NCBI GenBank assembly: GCA_001897475.1
Contig: MKSY01000030.1
Coordinates: 1-64,000, forward strand
Reading direction: 5' to 3'
Origin: Alphaproteobacteria bacterium 43-37
GTDB taxonomy: Bacteria; Pseudomonadota; Alphaproteobacteria; 43-37
DNA length: 64,000 nt
Part shown: one piece after another, positions 34,854 to 44,384 of the stretch
Numbering within the stretch: the stretch's first letter is position 1
How the letters are laid out: each line of letters opens with the position of its first letter
Made by a program: the position numbers and the translations under genes
Notes under the pieces: model-generated
Told to the model about the DNA's origin: nothing
The model's database searches: none
Seen by the model: only the letters and a program-made list of their open reading frames with translations

Positions 34854-37331
34854 TTATGCAAAAAAGTATGTGGCATTTTTAAGCTGGCTTAGATCAAGTT
34901 GCCCAAGAGAAATTTCTGCCTCTTTCCAAAAAGTTTCTGTTGTTGCTTTATCTAAAGTTTGATTTAGAAAATCTTGAAGCAGGTTTTTGTCCTGATACAT
35001 CCGCTGGAAGCTTTTTCGAATCAGCTGGTTTAAAACTTCCATATCGCCTGGAACAACAGACAAGCTGTCATGGATGGTTCGAATGGCCGTGATGTTATGC
35101 CTCTTGGCTTCCAAGATGCACATCGTTAAAGCGGCAGCATCCAACGAGTGAATAAAGTTAGCTGTAATGCCATTGCCTTGGCGTTTAATGTCTATTTTAT
35201 CCTGAGCCTGCGCTTGTGCTTCCACCCGCAGCTGAAACCTTTGTTTGCCAAACAGTTTGGTTTCTATCTTGTATGTGTTCGATACACGATTGTCTTGAAC
35301 GACCTTAAATCCAGACGGTGTTAGCCAAGTCGTCGCCTTATTCTGTTTGGCAAGATACCGAGTGGTCTTCTTCAATAGCTGCATACAGCTTTCCACCGAA
35401 GGAGCTTTTTGAGGAATGATTCGTTTCAAAAGCCACACCAGATATTGAATACTCTTCTTTCTGTCCCCATGAACTGTTAGAGCCTGGTCTCTTAAGCTTT
35501 CATCGATCTGATCTTCCATGCCTCGAAAGGTCACGCCATAGTAATAGGTCATCACTGGTGATTTGACGATCTTCCGGTTAATGGCTTTTTCCCATGCTCT
35601 AGCCTCTGGCTTTCCACCATGAGCCGCATCAACATTAATGAGGTAGGTGGCTGCATCACACACTTCTTGGTAAAAATCATGCGGTTTACATTTATCCGAA
35701 TCTTCTGGTGGCAGCATGTTGGTGGCTCTGCCAAGCTTCTCGTCCAGTAGCAGTGCACTAAAGTGCTGAAGCGCATTGTTGGAACCATCCACTGTAATGG
35801 GAAGTGCGCATTTGTAATCATCCCATTCAACCATCAGCTTGAGGAACTCAAAACAGACAGCCAGAAACTGAAACGGTTTATCGGCTTCAGTCCACCAGTA
35901 ATCAGCAAGTGGGTCTTCAGCTACCCGAATCATCCGTTCAAGGTTATCACTGCTCCAGGAGGTACGCTCATCCATTGATTCTTTGTCTTTACCCCAACAA
36001 TTAGCCGCATGAATCTTGAGCCATATTAATCCTGACTTACCCAAAGGCTTGGCTTGAGATGCAGCAAACGTGAGAATGCCGCGATTCAGATCATTGCCTT
36101 GAGGAGATAGGTAACTGGTGACAGGATAAATCCTTCCTCGGAAGTCCGTATTATGAACAAAATAGAGCTCTTGTCTCTCCTTGTAACTTTGTGCGGTATC
36201 GAGGATAAAGGTAACCTCAAGGTTTTGGTTTTTGATGCGTTGGTTATATTCATAGTGAACGGCAGAACCTTCACCAAATCCAGTAACCTGGCCATGGATT
36301 TCCTTAACAAATTTTTCAGGCAATCCTGCAAATGGCAATTCTCCAAAGTTTTGCCTCCTCTCCCAAATGTATTGAGCCACTTCCAGAACTTGTTTGTTGA
36401 TGGCATAGGGCGTTTCCTGCAGATGGTTGACCGCTTCATAAACCTTTGGCATAGCGTGATGCTTTAAGGCTTGCTCATGGGCTTTGGAAAAGGTGCGCAC
36501 AAATTTTTGGCGTAACGTATGGAATCCTCCCACATGGAAATTCTCCCAATCTTTAGGACGCTCAGTAATGGGCCCAAAGGCTGGAAACCTTCCAGACAAC
36601 TGGTCGTAAAGCTGGTCAATGGATTCCAACACTCTGGCTGTAGGACGGACAATTCGATGCTGCCGTTTGTGGCGGATGTCAATGATAACCTCAATAAAGC
36701 CCGTCACTTCACAAAACAGCTCTATCAGCTTAGCTCCCACAAGAATGCAGGTGGATTGATCCATCTCAGGAGATACGATCTCATAGTGAGCGGCTTGCTT
36801 GCGCATAATGAATCGCCTAACAAACGTATCTTGAACCTTTTTTAAATTCTCTGAAACAAGAGTGTCATATAGCCGGCGTTTCTGGTGACTGAAAGAGTCC
36901 ATGATCAGTTCATCTTGAATCGCTTTGCCGATGATGCTGGCTAATCTGGTAAAGGACGTAGGCTGAGTCAGCTTATCGATGATGCAGCGGCAAGCAATGA
37001 GTGCCACAGCCTCAGGTGCGAGTTTTTCAAGGTAAAGGGCTGCTGTGGCCATGGTGGTTGCTTTACCATCCTTGGCTTTAATGACAAAGTCAGCAATAGC
37101 GTCTTTAAGAGGCTCAATGGCTGGAGGCAAAAGGATGCGACCAACTTGGGTGACAGCGTAAGAGCCTTTCCGAATGGCTTTTTGGTGAGATACGGCAAAA
37201 CGTTCTTTGCTTTTTTGAACAAATTTTTCTTCAAAGTGGGTTTTGGCATTGATGTTCGATTCAAGGTCAACATTAAGGTTAGCTTCGAGATGATTCTCAA
37301 AGCCAGCCTCAGAACAAAGGGTAGAGTCCAT
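34854..37331 (-). CDS. single-subunit phage DNA-directed RNA polymerase (T7 gp1-like)
   Basis: The enzyme transcribes the phage middle and late genes from its own promoters. The protein of about 825 residues shows DFRGRIYP (about 397), VDGSNNALQH (motif A, about 513), KSPVMTYYYGVT (motif B, about 587) and IHDSLSVVPG (motif C with catalytic Asp, about 755). IHSLDAAAL lies between them. An upstream TTG at 37346 is possible; ATG at 37331 is preferred. It is divergent from the LysR gene, with about 300 bases between the chosen starts. Confidence 0.93.
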   Translation of the reverse strand: MDSTLCSEAGFENHLEANLNVDLESNINAKTHFEEKFVQKSKERFAVSHQKAIRKGSYAVTQVGRILLPPAIEPLKDAIADFVIKAKDGKATTMATAALYLEKLAPEAVALIACRCIIDKLTQPTSFTRLASIIGKAIQDELIMDSFSHQKRRLYDTLVSENLKKVQDTFVRRFIMRKQAAHYEIVSPEMDQSTCILVGAKLIELFCEVTGFIEVIIDIRHKRQHRIVRPTARVLESIDQLYDQLSGRFPAFGPITERPKDWENFHVGGFHTLRQKFVRTFSKAHEQALKHHAMPKVYEAVNHLQETPYAINKQVLEVAQYIWERRQNFGELPFAGLPEKFVKEIHGQVTGFGEGSAVHYEYNQRIKNQNLEVTFILDTAQSYKERQELYFVHNTDFRGRIYPVTSYLSPQGNDLNRGILTFAASQAKPLGKSGLIWLKIHAANCWGKDKESMDERTSWSSDNLERMIRVAEDPLADYWWTEADKPFQFLAVCFEFLKLMVEWDDYKCALPITVDGSNNALQHFSALLLDEKLGRATNMLPPEDSDKCKPHDFYQEVCDAATYLINVDAAHGGKPEARAWEKAINRKIVKSPVMTYYYGVTFRGMEDQIDESLRDQALTVHGDRKKSIQYLVWLLKRIIPQKAPSVESCMQLLKKTTRYLAKQNKATTWLTPSGFKVVQDNRVSNTYKIETKLFGKQRFQLRVEAQAQAQDKIDIKRQGNGITANFIHSLDAAALTMCILEAKRHNITAIRTIHDSLSVVPGDMEVLNQLIRKSFQRMYQDKNLLQDFLNQTLDKATTETFWKEAEISLGQLDLSQLKNATYFFA

Positions 37332-37486
37332 GATATAAGTTCCCAATTAATTATTTGTGGTTGCAGTGTTTTATGATTGAGTACAAATTGGGCATATATC
37401 ACTTGGGTGTATGTTGACGCAAATGTTTTTTGAGGGCAGAAAAGTTGACCTCTCCTGTGTTGAAGCCCTACAGCCTGTTTTAGGCA

Positions 37487-37499
37487 AATATTAAATATT
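37487..37499. promoter_or_regulatory. AT-rich dyad between RNA polymerase and LysR genes
   Basis: AATATTAAATATT is an imperfect palindrome in the divergent control region. LysR proteins often bind AT-rich dyads of the T-N11-A kind, so it is a candidate operator. The assignment is an inference from position. Confidence 0.25.
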
Positions 37500-37633
37500 G
37501 ATCTGTATATTTGGGGCAGAGCAATTTTGAGACTCATCTCAAGAAAAAGGCTAAACCCGTGACACAGAAACGATCTCTTCAAATCACTCAAAGAAAAAAG
37601 CTTAGAGCCCCCAAAGTTTTACACCCAAAGAAG

Positions 37634-38536
37634 ATGACGGAAAACGTGCCTCATGAGAATCATTTGAATGAAACCCTACTCAGTGCCAATATTTTGCAGC
37701 TCAAAGTCTTTCATGCCTGCGTATATTACCGAACACGTAGTTTGGCATCAAAGAAATTAAACATGTCACCCTCAGCCGTAACTTACAACATCCATAAGCT
37801 CGAAGGTATTTTGGGAGTGCTGCTTTTTGATCGAGAACCGCGTGGGTATGAGCTAACCACTTCAGGAGAAAAAATCTATCAAACGGTCAATGAAATTTTC
37901 TCTACATTACAGTGGAACACCTATCATGATGATGCCGATCAAATAACCATCGAAAAGATCAATATAGTGACCACACTGCCAATTGGCATATCTGTGTTTC
38001 CCAAAGTGCTCAAACAGTTTAAAGACATCTTCCCGAAAATTCAAATATCCATTCATACGTTATCTAACTTGCCGGATAAGAAGTTTAAGGAGGCCGACAT
38101 CATCATCTGGCCCATTGATCAAATCTCCAGTGGCTTTGAAGCCATTCATCTTAAAGCTTACCAAAGTTATCTTTTTGCGAGTCCAGAATATATCAAGAAG
38201 TTTGGTAGGCTTTCATCAGCTGACTTATCAAAGCATCCCATAATAGTGACAAAAGTAAGTGGTAATACAACCTTTGATACAAACTGGATCGCTGGCTTTG
38301 GAAAAGTCCTTCCTGAGAACATCACAGAAGTGAACCACTCCTATATGGCGCTTAAGTTATGCGAGGCTGGTGTAGGTATTGCTCTTTACCCGCCTGATCT
38401 GATCCACAATAGCAAACTCGTCAAGGTCATGGATGAGCCTGTTGGCAAAGCTGATGTTTACCTGCACTGCCATAAGAATGTGATACGGACACAGGCAATA
38501 AAGGCTTTAATTGATCTGATTCAAAAAGCTATTTAA
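37634..38536 (+). CDS. LysR-family transcription regulator encoded in the prophage
   Basis: The N-terminal winged HTH reads LKVFHACVYYRTRSLASKKL and MSPSAVTYNIHKLEGILGVL, with LFDREPRGYELTTSGE as wing. A periplasmic-binding-like effector domain follows (about 100-300). The ATG at 37634 is chosen; the frame extends to a TTG at 37511 with a basic 41-residue extension. It is divergent from the phage RNA polymerase gene. LysR genes usually regulate the divergent neighbour, so it could control lysogeny. No CI-like repressor is seen in the window. Confidence 0.8.
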   Translation: MTENVPHENHLNETLLSANILQLKVFHACVYYRTRSLASKKLNMSPSAVTYNIHKLEGILGVLLFDREPRGYELTTSGEKIYQTVNEIFSTLQWNTYHDDADQITIEKINIVTTLPIGISVFPKVLKQFKDIFPKIQISIHTLSNLPDKKFKEADIIIWPIDQISSGFEAIHLKAYQSYLFASPEYIKKFGRLSSADLSKHPIIVTKVSGNTTFDTNWIAGFGKVLPENITEVNHSYMALKLCEAGVGIALYPPDLIHNSKLVKVMDEPVGKADVYLHCHKNVIRTQAIKALIDLIQKAI

Positions 38537-39053
38537 AAAAACATAGCAAAAACAGTAAGGTCGACATAAAGGCTCAAAATTCAATCACTAGTGCGTTTTG
38601 GCTGTTTCTGGACATTGGGACGTTGGACAGCTCAAAGGCTATTCAGCGGTCGTTTAATGAGGGTTATGACGTGATATTGAGCAATAATGTTAAGCAAACA
38701 CCAAAATACTACTTAAATTCAATATTTTACAATCTTAATCAATTAAAGTGAGATTCATTCTGTATACGATCATTATGATTCAGATAGTCATTTATACTCA
38801 GTAAGCAAAGAGAGTGACAAACTTCAAAAAATTTATGCTAACACACTAACATAAATCCATCAAAAATCAAGTAAAACCAATAGGTTGAGTCGGATAGAGG
38901 ACTTGATTTTTGCCTTGAGAAATGCTCACATTGCCTGTGTTGAACATAAAAAATGAATTTAATGTGCAAATGAGGATTTACAACATGTTCAAGGGCCATC
39001 TTTGATAACAACTTAGAACTTTGCACATAAAAGTTAAAAGCAAAAGAAAATGA
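38537..39053. other. 517-bp gap between LysR and recombinase genes
   Basis: No credible gene, RNA or strong dyad is seen. The sequence is AT-rich. A minus-strand 73-codon frame at 38838-39059 lacks homology that I recognise and overlaps the recombinase start. Regulatory DNA of the recombinase is the likely content. Confidence 0.5.
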
Positions 39054-39647
39054 GTGCATAATATGATTGGAAAACAGGCAAAGGTTTTAAGAGCTAAAGA
39101 CGTGGAAAGAGTCCTTCATCACATATCAACCTTAACCTATCCAGAACGCAACAAAGTGATGGTTTTATTATCCATCAAGGCAGGACTTAGAGCTAAGGAG
39201 ATATCTGAATTCACCTGGGCTATGGCGCTTGATCCTGACGGCAACCTTTCTAACCACATACACCTGCCCTCTAGTGCAAGTAAAGGCAAGTCAGGGCGAA
39301 TCATACCTTTACACCCACAGCTGAAAGAAGCATTGGTGGCTCTAAGGAATACACATCATTCCTCAGAACCCGATAGGCACATCATATTTAGCAAGCACGG
39401 TAGTAAGATGCATGCCTGCAATGTGGCCCATTGGTTCCGAAAAGTTTACGCAGCCCTTGGACTAATCGGCTGCTCGAGCCATTCAGGCAGGCGAACCTTC
39501 ATTACCAATGCGGCTAGGAAAGTGTCCACGGTTGGAGGAAGTCTTCGGGATGTTCAGCTGCTAGCCGGCCACTCATCCCTTTCCATGACCCAGCGTTACA
39601 TCGATGCCAATACCGACGCCCAACGCGCCCTCATCGATCTACTGTGA
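39054..39647 (+). CDS. int: compact tyrosine recombinase (integrase), catalytic domain only
   Basis: The 197 residues contain Arg in LSIKAGLRAKEIS, Lys in SKGKSGR, the HSGRRT box, His in LLAGHSSLS and the nucleophile Tyr in MTQRYIDA. There is no core-binding domain or arm-binding domain of ordinary phage integrases, which are usually about 330-400 residues. GTG at 39054 or ATG at 39063 starts it. It may need the Xis-like proteins at the other prophage end, or it may be a relic, although all catalytic residues are kept. Confidence 0.8.
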   Translation: MHNMIGKQAKVLRAKDVERVLHHISTLTYPERNKVMVLLSIKAGLRAKEISEFTWAMALDPDGNLSNHIHLPSSASKGKSGRIIPLHPQLKEALVALRNTHHSSEPDRHIIFSKHGSKMHACNVAHWFRKVYAALGLIGCSSHSGRRTFITNAARKVSTVGGSLRDVQLLAGHSSLSMTQRYIDANTDAQRALIDLL

Positions 39648-39888
39648 CGAGGGCCCGCCCCCACGGGGGGAAGCGCTGATGGATAGCCTAAGGGGTGCAG
39701 TAAAAAGTTTTTTTGACAATTTTTATCTAATTTTATTTAAGGTTTTTTATTATCATAAATGTTATTTCAGAACAAATAGTTAAACAATCGCAATATCTAA
39801 TTATTTGAAAATTATAAATTTTATTTTATTTGAAATTTTTTTATAAATAGTTAAGGTAATTAAGTAACAATAAATAAAGGAGGTTAAA

Positions 39889-40368
39889 ATGGCGAGTACA
39901 GTAGTGGGTGCAGCAACAATTACATCAGTCGCAACACCAACGGTTATGTGTGCGACAACTGGAGCAATTACAGCTGGGACAGTAACAACAACTGTAGTGG
40001 CAGGCACTGGAGCAGCAGCTACAGCAGGAACTGCTATGTTAGGAACTGCTATAGCTGCAGAAGCTGCAGCAGCTACCACAGTAGCGGCTGTCACCAGTGG
40101 TACCGCAGTAGCTGGAGCTACTGCTACGGGCGTAGGAACAGCAGTTTTAGGTGGAGGCCTTGCTACAGCAGGCCTAATTATTGCAGCGCCCTTAGTTGGA
40201 GCAGCTATAATTGGTGGAGCTTTATGGGGGATCAGTGCACTAGTTGGAGCTGCCGGGCAAGAGATTACAGGTGATGTTCTTGCCTCAGATGCCTTTGGTC
40301 ATGAGCCAGGACTAAACTTTGATTTCAGCTCGAGTGATTTTACGGCAGCGATGGATTTTGTCTCTTAG
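39889..40368 (+). CDS. Gly/Ala/Thr-rich small protein, candidate substrate of the adjacent type I secretion system
   Basis: AAAGGAGGT ahead of the ATG is an excellent ribosome site. Residues 1-125 are a hydrophobic run of Ala, Gly, Thr and Val with GxxxG-like spacing (for example GTAVLGGGLATAGLIIAAPL), as in glycine-zipper pore formers or class II bacteriocins. The last 35 residues change to an acidic tail with LNFDFSSSDFTAAMDFVS, which resembles the C-terminal export signals of type I substrates. It is the first gene of a plus-strand block that encodes a type I transporter and adaptor. A bacteriocin or effector role is inferred. Confidence 0.6.
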   Translation: MASTVVGAATITSVATPTVMCATTGAITAGTVTTTVVAGTGAAATAGTAMLGTAIAAEAAAATTVAAVTSGTAVAGATATGVGTAVLGGGLATAGLIIAAPLVGAAIIGGALWGISALVGAAGQEITGDVLASDAFGHEPGLNFDFSSSDFTAAMDFVS

Positions 40369-40395
40369 AAAATTGTACAATCTATAAACTCTGAT

Positions 40396-40434
40396 TAAGG
40401 AGAGGCTTACTTGTTTATAAAGTAGCCCTCCTTA
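40396..40434 (+). terminator. imperfect hairpin after the Gly-rich gene
   Basis: AAGGAGAGGCTTAC and GTAGCCCTCCTT form a long stem with small mismatches around an AT-rich loop. A clear T run is missing, so it could be an attenuator that lowers expression of the downstream secretion genes relative to the small protein. Confidence 0.45.
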
Positions 40435-40490
40435 GTCTGTATATATTATAGATGTATTTTTGTTTTATGTTCTAAAAAACTAAAGGAACG

Positions 40491-42611
40491 ATGAGCAAAT
40501 TCCCTGTAAAATTTGTTGGCTCTCTTATAATGGTACTCATTAGCTGCCTTTTTCAAGTGCAAGCCAAAGAGGGAGCAACATTTGAAGAGCTGATCTCAGA
40601 AGATCGATTGGTTGATAAGACTCTTTTTATTAAGGAAGTTTTAGAGTCGCCAGAAAAGCTAATCTTGATCACTCGCCCAGAAGGTTGGGGTAAATCTGTC
40701 AACCTACAAATGCTCAAGCGTTTTTTAAACAAAGAAACGGATGAACAGCATAATTCGCCAGTATTTCATAAATTTGTAATTGAGAAAGCAATAGCTGAAG
40801 AAACATCAGTTCAGGCCACTCAAGTCAATCCTGCTAATACCATGAATTTTCTTCAAGGGAAACACCCTGTTGTTTTCTTAGCTTTCGATGCAACTACAGG
40901 GTATCAATGCGCAGATGTTATCCTTCAAGTAAAAGAGACTCTGCAAAAAGCACTTGCCCTACACTCTTCCTTATGGCTCTTGAGCAAAGGAGAGCTTTCA
41001 CACCAAAATCAAGAAAGCGGGGAGTTACTTGAAAGAATAAGGCTAACCAGCGCAAACAGCTCTCTTGAAGATCATTTAAAGAGTTTAACAGTTCTCATTA
41101 ATTTCTTAAGGGGTCACTATGGTGTTAAACCCTATATTCTTCTTGATGGGTACGATAAGCCATTATGGTCGCTAGTGGAGCAAGAAGAAGCTTCGTGCGG
41201 AATGAATGTGCTAAAAACTCTTTTATGGACTTTGTTTCATGGTGAAGCTTCTTTTGAAAAAGGTATTGTAACAGGAGTCTTGCGATTTCCAGATTTATTA
41301 CCCGAATCGAGTAAAATAGGTGAGAGCCATGTTCTTAACAATAGATTTTCCGACTCTTTTGGATTTACAGTAACTGAAGTTTTAAATCTTGCCCAAGAAA
41401 ATATTAACGACATAGCGCAGTTTAGAGGATGGTATGGTGGGTACCATATCGAAGATAAGGAACTTTTTATCCCAAGATCAGTTACACAACATGGCAAGAG
41501 AAAAGCTTTTACGCCATACGAAGCAAAAAGCGCCCTTACAACTCAAGTTGAAAGGGTTTTCTGGCAAGATAGGTTTCAAAATTTACTGTATGATTTGAGA
41601 AATAATTTTACCCCGTCAATGAATATTGGAAAGACTAATCTTACCAGCATTGAAACACCTGAAGATGCGGCTACCTTGCTACTATCCGCAGGGTATCTAT
41701 CAACAAAAAATATAAGCTTTGACCCTGAAAAGAAAACTTACAATTGTCAAGTTGTAGTGCCCAATAAAGAAATGAGAGCGTTATTTGCTTTACATTTTAT
41801 GAGGTGGCTGCAGATAAAAGGCATTGCAAAAGAAAGAAGCCAGAATCTTATGGTTGTTACAGATGGGATGAAAAATGTTTTAACAGCCATTACCCAAGAA
41901 AATTTAAGTGAACTTGGTAAAGCTATAGCAAGGATCAAAGGACAAGTAGTGTTCAATGATACGATTGTTGCTCTTCCATTTCTCCATGTTGCTGCATTAG
42001 TGGGAAACCAGAGGGTTTTTGAAGCGTCAAGAAAAGATCACCAATACTTGCTTACGGCTCTTGACCGGGAAGGACTAAGCATTGGAGATTATATCCGGAT
42101 AAGCAGAAATCCCCATTTTCTACCTGAAGAAATTTTACCTCCTCCTACTTTTAATAGGCCAATGCCGTTTGAAACTGTTTTTTGTTCTGCCATACGTCCA
42201 TTAATAGCACCAGTTACTACTGCATCCATGGCCGCCCCTAAAGCTCTTCGGCACTGGCGTCAACATCAATGGCGATTGCTAGGTCGGTTAGGCATCTTAG
42301 GAGGTCTGCTAGCGTATTATTCTGATTCACTGGTTTATGAAACCACTCAAAAATGGTGTGATGACTATGATCAGTATCACGCTGTCGATATTTCTAGCCC
42401 TCTCTTGTTTAACTCACTTAAGCAATTTGAAAAGTACGTTTTAGAGCATGATGGAGCTTACGTTGTTGCGAATATTAAATGCGATAATGGTAGTGAATTT
42501 ATCAGTCAAATCAAAAAGTTTATCTTTAGCTTTAGAGATATTACCCCGGGAGTTGTTTTTACATTATGTAGGAAGAAACCATTTGAAGAGCCGAGGAACA
42601 ATGAACTTTAA
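40491..42611 (+). CDS. AAA-ATPase_like (PF09820-type) protein with signal peptide
   Basis: Residues 1-25 look like a Sec signal peptide (cut after VQA). The body then starts in the manner of PF09820: LVDKTLFIKEVLESPEKLIL and a nucleotide-binding loop TRPEGWGKSVNLQML. YILLDGYDKPLW and VTGVLRFPDL follow, also typical. The C-terminal third (about 560-706) is not the usual nuclease domain and contains a possible membrane segment near 600-618. Secreted members of this family occur in intracellular bacteria; its job here is unknown. It lies 122 bases after the Gly-rich gene and 21 bases ahead of the ABC transporter. Confidence 0.7.
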   Translation: MSKFPVKFVGSLIMVLISCLFQVQAKEGATFEELISEDRLVDKTLFIKEVLESPEKLILITRPEGWGKSVNLQMLKRFLNKETDEQHNSPVFHKFVIEKAIAEETSVQATQVNPANTMNFLQGKHPVVFLAFDATTGYQCADVILQVKETLQKALALHSSLWLLSKGELSHQNQESGELLERIRLTSANSSLEDHLKSLTVLINFLRGHYGVKPYILLDGYDKPLWSLVEQEEASCGMNVLKTLLWTLFHGEASFEKGIVTGVLRFPDLLPESSKIGESHVLNNRFSDSFGFTVTEVLNLAQENINDIAQFRGWYGGYHIEDKELFIPRSVTQHGKRKAFTPYEAKSALTTQVERVFWQDRFQNLLYDLRNNFTPSMNIGKTNLTSIETPEDAATLLLSAGYLSTKNISFDPEKKTYNCQVVVPNKEMRALFALHFMRWLQIKGIAKERSQNLMVVTDGMKNVLTAITQENLSELGKAIARIKGQVVFNDTIVALPFLHVAALVGNQRVFEASRKDHQYLLTALDREGLSIGDYIRISRNPHFLPEEILPPPTFNRPMPFETVFCSAIRPLIAPVTTASMAAPKALRHWRQHQWRLLGRLGILGGLLAYYSDSLVYETTQKWCDDYDQYHAVDISSPLLFNSLKQFEKYVLEHDGAYVVANIKCDNGSEFISQIKKFIFSFRDITPGVVFTLCRKKPFEEPRNNEL

Positions 42612-42632
42612 TATTATGCGGCAGAATTTTTC

Positions 42633-44384
42633 ATGAAAAACTCTTCGCCCAATGATCAAACAATTATTGACAAAGCTTTTCTTGCAACACGAGTGATTCG
42701 AAGATATATCGTGTTTTTGGGAGGGGTAATCAATTTGCTCTATTTAGCTGTCCCTCTTTACTCGATGCAAGTATTTGATCGAATTTTATCAAGCGGAAGC
42801 ATCGATACTCTTGTAATGTTAACACTTGTAATTATGCTATCGCTTATTCTTTTGGGAGGCCTTCAATTTGGCCGCTCCCTGATTATGTTGAAACTAGGAA
42901 ACTGGGTAGAGGAAAAACTATCCCTATCAATATTTGAAAACGCTATAAAACAAACTGTTGCCCTTAATAGGCGTTCTAATAATCAACCTTTACGAGACCT
43001 ACAAACTCTAAAATCTTTTATTGTCAGCTCAACACTCTTAACATTTTTTGATCTTCCATGGGCTCTCATTTTTCTCATCGTTTTATTTATCCTCCACCCA
43101 TATATTGGTCTTTTAGCTTTATGCGGAGGGGGCATTTTAATTACTCTCGGTATTATCAGTGAAAGAACCTCAAGACCTCTGATTCAATTATCAAATGAAG
43201 CTTTTATCAAAAGCATGCATCAAGTGGATCATGTTGCAAGAAACGCTGAAGCGATTTACGCTATGGGTTTTTTCTCCTCAGTAGCTTCTTTTTGGCAAAA
43301 AATTAATAAACAGGTTCAAAAAGCTTATGAAGTTACCGCACTTAAGCAAAGTTATTTTAATGAAGTGGGAAAATTCTTCAGAATGATGGTTAACCTTCTC
43401 ACAATAGGCCTGGGTGCATATTTAGTTCTCAAGGGTACGTTCTCTCCAGGAGCTATTCTTGCAAGTTCTTCATTAATCAATAGAAGCTTAGCGCCTTTTG
43501 AAACAGCTATTGGTTCATGGAAAGTATGGGTTAACTTTATGCAAGCTTACGAAAGGCTTAGGCAAATTCATATCAACCAAGAACCTTTAAGTGTTGAAAA
43601 ATACCTCTCGCCCCTTAAAGGCAGTATCGAGCTGGAAAATATATCGTATGCTCCTGGAAATGCAGTAAATCACATTATCCAAGGGGTTAGTTTTAAGATA
43701 GATCAAGGTGATACATTAATTGTATTGGGGGCAAGTGGAGCTGGGAAAAGCACTCTTATCAAAGTAATCTTAGGGATTTTAGAGCCTACATTTGGGAGCG
43801 TAACATATGATGGTATCAGCATAAAAGAATGGAGAAGAGAGTTTTTGGGAAAGCATATTGGATATCTTCCCCAAGATGCTGAGCTCTTCAGTAGTACCAT
43901 TCGATTCAATATTGCTCGAATGAACGAAGAAGCATCAGAAAGTGACGTGATCAAGGCAGCACAAAGTGCAGGCATTGAGCAATTGATTCGCTCCCTACCT
44001 AATGGTTATGATACTGAGATAGGGGAAGGGGGAATTCGTCTCTCTGGCGGGCAACGCCAGCGAGTTGCTCTAGCACAAGCGATGTTTGGTATGCCAAGCT
44101 TGTTAGTCTTAGATGAACCCAATACTTATTTAGACTCAGATGGAGAAATTTCTCTAATCAAGGCGATTCAAGAAGCTCAAAAGAGAAAAACAACTGTTAT
44201 TCTAGTGACACACCAGCCTCAGCTAATAAATTTTGCAAACAAGGTTCTCATTATGGGTGCGGGTGGAGTGATTTTCTATGGTTCTCCTGAAGAAGCATTT
44301 TCATCAAACCTAGCAACACAGATGCTGGTGCAGCCGGAAGAAAAGACAAATTCTTCAAAAATGAAAAGTTCTATTTATGTGTAA
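42633..44384 (+). CDS. type I secretion ABC transporter (PrtD/HlyB class)
   Basis: The 583 residues join a six-helix exporter domain (about 30-310) to an ATPase domain with Walker A GASGAGKST, signature LSGGQRQRVAL, Walker B LLVLDEPN and the switch His in LVTHQP. There is no C39 peptidase domain at the N-terminus, so leader peptides with a double glycine are not expected; this fits substrates with C-terminal signals. It overlaps the HlyD gene by 8 bases. Confidence 0.9.
   Translation: MKNSSPNDQTIIDKAFLATRVIRRYIVFLGGVINLLYLAVPLYSMQVFDRILSSGSIDTLVMLTLVIMLSLILLGGLQFGRSLIMLKLGNWVEEKLSLSIFENAIKQTVALNRRSNNQPLRDLQTLKSFIVSSTLLTFFDLPWALIFLIVLFILHPYIGLLALCGGGILITLGIISERTSRPLIQLSNEAFIKSMHQVDHVARNAEAIYAMGFFSSVASFWQKINKQVQKAYEVTALKQSYFNEVGKFFRMMVNLLTIGLGAYLVLKGTFSPGAILASSSLINRSLAPFETAIGSWKVWVNFMQAYERLRQIHINQEPLSVEKYLSPLKGSIELENISYAPGNAVNHIIQGVSFKIDQGDTLIVLGASGAGKSTLIKVILGILEPTFGSVTYDGISIKEWRREFLGKHIGYLPQDAELFSSTIRFNIARMNEEASESDVIKAAQSAGIEQLIRSLPNGYDTEIGEGGIRLSGGQRQRVALAQAMFGMPSLLVLDEPNTYLDSDGEISLIKAIQEAQKRKTTVILVTHQPQLINFANKVLIMGAGGVIFYGSPEEAFSSNLATQMLVQPEEKTNSSKMKSSIYV

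Noticed and set aside
38868-38884. AGTAAAACCAATAGG resembling the sequence just after the tRNA (AGTAAAACAATAGG) as attR
   Set aside because: The match is short, has an insertion, and lacks any tRNA-derived bases. Structural phage genes continue past it.
38838-39059. 73-codon minus-strand frame in the gap before the recombinase
   Set aside because: No ribosome site, no recognised pattern, overlaps the recombinase start; kept as an unassigned gap.
39889-40274. The second plus frame at 39948-40274 (Ser/Tyr/Cys-rich) as the true small protein
   Set aside because: It has no ribosome site, while the 39889 frame has a perfect AAGGAGGT and a sensible hydrophobic/acidic layout.
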